From JAAAPF01 sp964481035 (GTDB lineage Bacteria > Pseudomonadota > Alphaproteobacteria > Geminicoccales > Geminicoccaceae), in assembly GCA_964481035.1 (NCBI GenBank), contig CAYZSE010000024.1:1-28586 (forward strand): DNA of 28,586 nucleotides, in the 5' to 3' direction. The notes beneath the pieces are model-generated. The model did not search any database, was not told the origin of the DNA, and was given only the letters and a program-made list of their open reading frames with translations. Positions 24,010 through 28,586 of this stretch are shown here, one piece after another; within the stretch, counting starts at the first letter, position 1, and every line of letters begins with the position of its first letter. Both the position numbers and the translations under genes were made by a program.

Positions 24010-24033
24010 GGCCGGCGGCGAACGCCGCCGGCC
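24010..24033 (+). terminator. Strong hairpin after the capsid/cement pair
   Basis: A perfect 10-11 bp stem (24010-24019 with 24024-24033, loop GAAC) starts 8 bases after the cement-like stop. No T-run follows, so it may be a partial terminator or processing site that lowers tail-gene expression. This parallels the terminator after gene 10 in T7. Confidence 0.5.
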
Positions 24034-24061
24034 GCTCCTTCCTCTCGGGGTAAGCCACGCC

Positions 24062-24631
24062 ATGGTCCGCACCCTCTCCGATCTCGACCTCTGTAACACC
24101 GCGCTCGTCAAGCTCGGGGCTCTCCCCATCGCCGGCTTCGACGACGCCGACGCGGCGGCGGCCGTGTGCCGAACCCTCTACCCCGTGGTGGTCGACGCCG
24201 CGCTCACCAGCCACCCCTGGTCGTTCACGCTCAAGCGCGCGGCGCTGACCGCTCTCGACGGCGCCCCGCTCGCCGACTTCAGCCGCCGCTTCGCCCTGCC
24301 GGCAGACTTCCTGCGGGCGATCTACGTGGACGACCGCGGCTCGAGCCCGCGCTACGCGATCATGGGCGCGGAGTTGCATTGCGAGAGCGCGGCAGTCGTC
24401 CTCACCTACCAGTACCGGCCACCGGAGGCGGCCTTTCCGCCGTTCTTCCGTGCCGCGTTGATCGGCCGGCTGGCCGGCGAGCTGTGCCTGCCGCTGACCG
24501 AGAGCACCAGCCGCGCCGAGACCCTGGATCGCCTCGCCGAGCGGGAGCTGGAGCGCGCCTGGGCGATCGATCGATCCCAGGAGACGCCGCCCTTGATCGG
24601 CGACGATACGCTCGTCCGGGTGCGAGGCTGA
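24062..24631 (+). CDS. Tail tube protein A / head-tail adaptor (T7 gp11-like)
   Basis: A 189-aa protein of the tail tubular A family that forms the adaptor ring below the portal. The N-terminal LCNTALVKLGALPIAGFDD and the segments HPWSFTLKRAAL, RFALPADFLRAIYVDD and LTYQYRPPEAAFPPFFRAALIGRLAGELCLPLTES (quoted in short parts) are family-typical and close in length to T7 gp11 (196 aa). The ATG follows GGGGTAAGCCACGCC. The stop shares one base with the start of the next gene. Confidence 0.87.
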   Translation: MVRTLSDLDLCNTALVKLGALPIAGFDDADAAAAVCRTLYPVVVDAALTSHPWSFTLKRAALTALDGAPLADFSRRFALPADFLRAIYVDDRGSSPRYAIMGAELHCESAAVVLTYQYRPPEAAFPPFFRAALIGRLAGELCLPLTESTSRAETLDRLAERELERAWAIDRSQETPPLIGDDTLVRVRG

Positions 24632-26517
24632 TGCCCAATCTCGCGCCATTGCAGAGCAGCTTCACGAGCGGCGAGATCGATCCGCGCCTCGTCGGGCGAA
24701 CCGATCTCAAGGCGTATGCCGAAGGCGCCGCTGAGCTCACCAACGTCTGGGTCACCACCGGCGGCGGCGTCAAGCGCCGGGCCGGGCTGCGTCACGTGGC
24801 CGGCATCGGCGGCGCCGGCCGGCTCGCCGCCATCCCGCTCGAAGGCGACCGCATTCGGCTCTTCGTCCTCGTCGACCGTGCCGTCCACATTTTCGAGGAC
24901 GAGGTGCTGACGGCGACGGTCGCGGCACCTTGGACCGAGGCGCATCTCGGCGCGCTCAGCTGGGCCGGCCATCGGGGCAACCTGTTCGTCTGCCATCGCC
25001 AGCTGCCGCCGCAGCACGTGATCCTCGAGCCCTACGGCAGCTGGCGCGTCTTGAGCTGGATCTTCGATACCCGCCCCGGCGCCGACGCGAGCAAGCTCGT
25101 GCGCCTCCAGCCCTACGCGAAGTACGCCGATCCCGAGGCGAGCCTGCACGCCATTCCGGGGGACGGCGAGCTCTGGACCTTCAAGAGCAACCAGCGCGTC
25201 TTCGATCCCGGCCACGTCGGCACGCGCCTGCGCTTTCGCGGCGCCGAGGTGGCGATCACCTCCGTCTCCGCCGACCGCACGAAGGCGCAGGGGATCCCGC
25301 AGGTCACGATCGCCGACGGCGCGCGGACCTTCGATTGGGAAGAGCAGGCGCTCAGCCCGGTCGCCGGCTATCCAGCCGCCTGTGTCGTCTTCCGCGACCG
25401 GCTCGTGGTCGGCGGCGTGCCGGCGATGGCGAACCGGCTATGGATGTCGAAGATCGGCCGGCCCTTCGACTTCGACACCGGCACCGGCCTCGACGACGAG
25501 GCGCTCGGCTTCGCTCTCGGCGACGACCCTGCGCACGCGATCCGCGCGTTCTCCGCCGGCCGCGAGCTCGAGGTCTTCACCACCGCCGGCGAATGGACCG
25601 TCGACGGCGCACCGCTCGCGCCGGCGAGCGCGTCCGCGGTGAAGCAGACCGGCATCGGCATCATGGACCGCCGCTTCGTGCCGCCGGTCCCGGTCGACGG
25701 CGCGTCGATCTTCGTCGGCCGCGGCGGCGACAGCGTCGTCGAGTATGTGTTCACCGACATCAACACCGCCTATCAGGCTCAGGACGTGGCGGTGCGCGCG
25801 CGCCATCTCGTGGTCGATCCCCGGGACTTGGCGTTCGATCCGGTCCGGCGCCTGCTCGTCCTCGTCGACGGCGAGGGCCGCCTGGCGACCGCCACGCTCG
25901 ACCGCAACGCGCAGATGGTCGCCTGGTCGCGCCAGATCACCGACGGCGAGGTGCTCGCCGTCACCGCCGCGGCAGGCGCCCTCTACCTGCTCGTTCGCCG
26001 GGACGGGACCAGCCGGCTCGAGCGGATCGACGACACGCTCCTGCTCGATGCCGCCGCCGTGCGCGAGGCGGAGACGCCGCAGTCGACCTGGGGCGGCCTC
26101 GAGCACCTCGAAGGACGCTCAGTCCAGGTCGTCGCCGACGGCGTCGAACTCGACGCCGCGACCGTCACGGCCGGCATGCTGCATCTGCCCGCACCGGCCC
26201 AGCGGGTGGCGGTCGGCCTCGCCTACACGCACGCCGTCGAGCCGCTGCCGCTGCTCGTCGACGGGCGGCGCCGGGCCGAGCGCTACCGGCCGCTCACCGT
26301 CGCCTTTCACCTCCACGAGACGGCCGTCCTCGCGGCCGATCTCGGCGAGGGTCTGCGGCCGATCGGCCTCGGCGACGAACCCTTCACCGGCACCCGCACG
26401 CTGCGGGCGCGGGGCTGGCGGGGCGGGGGTGACGGCCCGCTCTGGCGCATCGAAGGCGACCGGCCGACGACCTTTCACCTCCTTTCCGCAACCTCCGAAG
26501 TCAAGGTGACACGCTGA
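24631..26517 (+). CDS. Tail tube protein B / nozzle-like protein (T7 gp12-like)
   Basis: A 628-aa beta-rich protein placed where T7 has gp12, the tail nozzle. The N-terminal SFTSGEIDPRLVGRTDLKAY and NVWVTTGGGVKRRAGLRHV are hallmark sequences of podoviral tail-tube B and nozzle proteins. The rest consists of propeller-like repeats. It starts at ATG overlapping the previous stop (TGATG) and its own stop shares one base with the next ATG. A much longer upstream extension lies in a shadow frame over tail tube A and is rejected. No separate tail fibre gene follows. Confidence 0.87.
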   Translation: MPNLAPLQSSFTSGEIDPRLVGRTDLKAYAEGAAELTNVWVTTGGGVKRRAGLRHVAGIGGAGRLAAIPLEGDRIRLFVLVDRAVHIFEDEVLTATVAAPWTEAHLGALSWAGHRGNLFVCHRQLPPQHVILEPYGSWRVLSWIFDTRPGADASKLVRLQPYAKYADPEASLHAIPGDGELWTFKSNQRVFDPGHVGTRLRFRGAEVAITSVSADRTKAQGIPQVTIADGARTFDWEEQALSPVAGYPAACVVFRDRLVVGGVPAMANRLWMSKIGRPFDFDTGTGLDDEALGFALGDDPAHAIRAFSAGRELEVFTTAGEWTVDGAPLAPASASAVKQTGIGIMDRRFVPPVPVDGASIFVGRGGDSVVEYVFTDINTAYQAQDVAVRARHLVVDPRDLAFDPVRRLLVLVDGEGRLATATLDRNAQMVAWSRQITDGEVLAVTAAAGALYLLVRRDGTSRLERIDDTLLLDAAAVREAETPQSTWGGLEHLEGRSVQVVADGVELDAATVTAGMLHLPAPAQRVAVGLAYTHAVEPLPLLVDGRRRAERYRPLTVAFHLHETAVLAADLGEGLRPIGLGDEPFTGTRTLRARGWRGGGDGPLWRIEGDRPTTFHLLSATSEVKVTR

Positions 26518-26948
26518 TGGGCGCAATCTCGACACTGGCCGATGTGGGTCTCAACGCCGCGCTGTCGCGGTCGACGGCGAGGGACCAGAGCAAGGAGATC
26601 GCCGCCGAGGCGGAGCGCGACGTCGCCGAGATCAAGGCGAAGGACGCCGCCGAGCGGAAGCAACGCGCCGCCAAGCTCAAGGAGAGCCTCGCCCGCTCGC
26701 GCGCCTTGGCCGCGACGGCCGGCACTGGCGGTGCGAGCGGCTCGTCGGCGGCCGTCCGCCGCGGCATCCAGGACAAGGCGCTCGACGAGGACGCCCAGAG
26801 CGTCCAGGACCGCGAGCTCGCCATCCGCAACGTCCGCGCCCGCGCCGATGCGCAGCGCGAGCGCAACCTCCTCGGGGCGCGCAACACGACGAGCCGTCAG
26901 GCGTTCGGCGGCGTCGTCAGCGTCGGCCGCTCGCTGCTCGATCGCTAG
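26517..26948 (+). CDS. Coiled-coil internal-virion-like protein
   Basis: A 143-aa charged, alanine-rich protein. Residues 20-75 (ARDQSKEIAAEAERDVAEIK and following) and 85-125 are predicted coiled coils, separated by a small-residue linker TGGASGSSAAVRRG. Placement after tail tube B matches T7 gp14-type internal virion and ejection proteins, and the composition fits. Large core proteins equivalent to gp15 and gp16 are absent. A small terminase is an alternative reading, as none is otherwise seen, but no DNA-binding helix-turn-helix is recognisable. Confidence 0.75.
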   Translation: MGAISTLADVGLNAALSRSTARDQSKEIAAEAERDVAEIKAKDAAERKQRAAKLKESLARSRALAATAGTGGASGSSAAVRRGIQDKALDEDAQSVQDRELAIRNVRARADAQRERNLLGARNTTSRQAFGGVVSVGRSLLDR

Positions 26949-26955
26949 GCCCGCC

Positions 26956-28446
26956 ATGCCCGAAGGTGCCCTTGTGAGCGGCGCTCCCGCAGCCGGCCTC
27001 CTCTCCTTTCGCCAGTACGTCTGGCTCTGGAACAAGACCCAGGGGCTGACGACGCCCGACTTGCACCTGCAGATCGCGAGCTGGCTGGAGGAGGCTTGGC
27101 ACGCCGGCGACGAGCGGCTCCTGCTCATGGTCTTTCGCGACGCCGGCAAGTCGACGCTGGTGGGCCTCTTCTGCACGTGGTTGCTCACGCTGGACGCGAA
27201 CCTTCGCATCCTCGTCGTCGCCGCCGAGCAAAACCTGGCAACCAAGATGGTCCGCAACGTCCGCGGCGTGATCGAGCGCCACCCCGTGACCAAGGCCGTG
27301 CTCGAGCCAGCGCCAGGTGCTTGGGCCGTCGACCAGCTGACCATCCGCCGCTCCCGCGAGCTGCGCGACCCGTCGATGCTGGCGCGCGGTATCGCCGCCA
27401 ACCTCACGGGCACCCGCGCCGATGTCGTCATCTGCGACGACGTCGAGGTCCCCAACACCGTCGGCACGCCGACCAAGCGAGACGAGCTGCGCCGCCGCAT
27501 GGCCGAGCTCTCCTTCATCCTCGTCCCCGGTGGCGTCCAGCTCTGCATCGGCACGCCGCACGCCCATGACACCATCTATGCCGACCCCGAGGGGCGCGAC
27601 CCCGACAACCGGCCGTTCCTCGCCGACTACCGCCGCCTCGTCCTGCCGATCGTCGACCCGGCCGGCCGCTCGCGGTGGCCCGATCGCTTCCCCGTCGATA
27701 AGGTGCGCTCGCTGGAGCGCGAAGTCGGACCCTTGCGGTTCAAGGCGCAGATGATGCTCGAGCCCGTCGAGCTGCGCGAGGTCCGCCTCGACGCCGGCCG
27801 CCTCGTACCCTTCGACGCCGAGGTCGAGGTCACGACCGCCAACCGGCGCCGGATCCTCTCGCTCCTCGGCCACCAGCTCAAGACGGTCCATTGCTGGTGG
27901 GATCCGGCGTTCGGCTCCGCCAAGGGCGACGGCAGCGTCGTCGCCGTCGTCTTCACCGATGCCTACGGCAGCTTCTGGTGCACCGATCTCGTCTACCTGC
28001 GCCACGATCCGAGCATCGCCGAGCAGGTCGACGAGGCGACCCAACTCTGCCGGCAGGTCATCGCCATTGCGCGGCGCCATCATTGCCCGGTGATCACGCT
28101 CGAGACCAACGGCATCGGCCGGTTTTTGCCGAACCTGCTGCGCAAGACGATCCACGCCGCCAAAGGCGGCGTCGCCGTGCGCGAGCACACCGCCACCCGC
28201 AACAAGGACCGGCGTATCGTCGAGGCGTTCGACCCGGTCCTCGCCGCCCGCTCGCTCCACGTCCACAAGCGGGCGCTGGCGACCCGGCTGGTCGAGGAGA
28301 TGCGCGACTTCGTGCCGGGCGCGCACAACCGCGACGACGGCCTCGACGCGCTTGCCGCCTGCCTCGTCGAGCCCGGCGCGGGGGTCGGCGAGATCGCGGC
28401 GGGGCCCGGCGGGACGACGAGCGTCAAAAGCGATTTCAACCCTTGA
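26956..28446 (+). CDS. Terminase large subunit
   Basis: A 496-aa DNA-packaging motor and nuclease. The ATPase part has the Walker A-like RDAGKST (61-67) and Walker B VVICDDVE (157-164), with LRILVVAAEQNLATKM in between. The RNase H-like nuclease begins near WWDPAFGSAKGDGS with Asp316, continues with an ETNGIG acidic residue and ends with the HNRDDGLDAL motif. It is closest to T7 gp19-type and BPP-1-type terminases. The ATG lies 7 bases after the previous stop, with no clear Shine-Dalgarno, so coupling is probable. No small terminase is evident. It is the last gene of the cassette, 49 bp before the tRNA. Confidence 0.92.
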   Translation: MPEGALVSGAPAAGLLSFRQYVWLWNKTQGLTTPDLHLQIASWLEEAWHAGDERLLLMVFRDAGKSTLVGLFCTWLLTLDANLRILVVAAEQNLATKMVRNVRGVIERHPVTKAVLEPAPGAWAVDQLTIRRSRELRDPSMLARGIAANLTGTRADVVICDDVEVPNTVGTPTKRDELRRRMAELSFILVPGGVQLCIGTPHAHDTIYADPEGRDPDNRPFLADYRRLVLPIVDPAGRSRWPDRFPVDKVRSLEREVGPLRFKAQMMLEPVELREVRLDAGRLVPFDAEVEVTTANRRRILSLLGHQLKTVHCWWDPAFGSAKGDGSVVAVVFTDAYGSFWCTDLVYLRHDPSIAEQVDEATQLCRQVIAIARRHHCPVITLETNGIGRFLPNLLRKTIHAAKGGVAVREHTATRNKDRRIVEAFDPVLAARSLHVHKRALATRLVEEMRDFVPGAHNRDDGLDALAACLVEPGAGVGEIAAGPGGTTSVKSDFNP

Positions 28447-28495
28447 CCGCTCGGCTTGCGCCGGTGCGTGCGAAAGTCTAGACGATCGCCCGCCG

Positions 28496-28584
28496 GGTGG
28501 GGTGGCAGAGCGGTTGAATGCAGTGGTCTTGAAAACCACCGTGGGTTATGCCCACCGCGGGTTCGAATCCCGCCCCCACCGCCA
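28496..28584 (+). tRNA. tRNA-Ser (anticodon UGA)
   Basis: A complete class II tRNA including encoded CCA. The acceptor stem GGTGGGG pairs with CCCCACC. The D-arm is GCAGAGCGGTTGAATGC, the anticodon stem GTGGT/ACCAC with loop CTTGAAA (anticodon TGA), the long variable arm TGGG..CCCA, and the T-arm GCGGG-TTCGAAT-CCCGC, followed by discriminator G. Ordered like E. coli tRNA-Ser(UGA). It reads UCA and related serine codons. The virion cassette lies at its 5' side. Confidence 0.97.
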
Positions 28585-28586
28585 AC

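Larger units (their letters stand above)
19718..28446 (+). mobile_element. Podovirus-like virion cassette (prophage remnant or domesticated particle module)
   Basis: All ten plus-strand genes between the dyad and the large terminase fit one T7/BPP-1-like structural module: papain-like protein, portal, Bbp19-like protein, scaffold, major capsid, small cement-like protein, two tail-tube proteins, internal-virion-like protein and TerL. Stops and starts mostly overlap or are separated by a few bases, and no frame is broken. Integrase, excisionase, replication, lysis, tail fibre and large internal core genes are not seen. Base composition and codon use look like the host. No duplicated attachment core was found. 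The element could continue right of the tRNA. Confidence 0.8.

Noticed and set aside
24166..24630. Extended N-terminus for tail tube protein B
   Set aside because: Overlaps the tail tube A gene out of frame with arginine-rich sequence; the ATG at 24631 overlaps the previous stop.
19751..28446. Diversity-generating retroelement, as carried by BPP-1-like phages
   Set aside because: No reverse transcriptase gene and no template/variable repeat pair was seen in the cassette.
1..28586. CRISPR array, insertion sequence or integrase
   Set aside because: No regularly spaced direct repeats and no transposase or recombinase signature found in any frame.

Overview
The window is about 28.6 kb of very GC-rich DNA from what is most likely an alphaproteobacterium, probably of the Rhodospirillales type. 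The evidence is the tight mltB-rlpA-dacA-tmk-holB-metG-tatD-metallohydrolase gene order, the aminotransferase-ftsK pair, and the codon usage. This taxonomic call is inference from gene order; no 16S gene is present.

Left part (1-11 kb): after about 440 bp with no supportable gene, aioB-aioA (periplasmic arsenite oxidase, Rieske plus molybdopterin subunits) lie on the minus strand. They are divergent from ada (alkylation-damage repair and regulation). Next on the plus strand come a two-component system (OmpR-type regulator and EnvZ-like kinase with a 4-bp overlap), a DapC-like class I aminotransferase and ftsK.

Middle (11.1-19.6 kb): nine minus-strand genes run from a LexA/S24-type regulator through cell-wall genes (mltB, rlpA, dacA), DNA precursor and replication genes (tmk, holB), metG, tatD and a PhnP/lactamase-fold hydrolase. 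Spacing is mostly overlapping or a few bases, so the segment from mltB down is probably transcribed together. The start of tmk appears to be a CTG codon coupled to the dacA stop.

Right part (19.6-28.5 kb): a compact plus-strand podovirus-like virion cassette. Its order is a small papain-like protein, portal, Bbp19-like small protein, scaffold, major capsid, small putative cement protein, two tail-tube proteins, a coiled-coil internal-virion-like protein and large terminase. It lies between the S24 regulator, with a perfect AT-rich dyad GTAAAGTTTCTTTAC in the divergent gap, and a complete tRNA-Ser(UGA). All frames are open and tightly packed. No integrase, polymerase, lysis gene, tail fibre or large internal core protein is present inside the window. 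Two strong GC hairpins bracket the capsid/cement pair.

The best candidate for something undescribed is this cassette: a minimal, intact T7/BPP-1-like particle module under an S24 regulator. It could be a domesticated or gene-transfer-agent-like element, or one arm of a prophage that continues beyond the tRNA at the right edge. The window alone cannot separate these.
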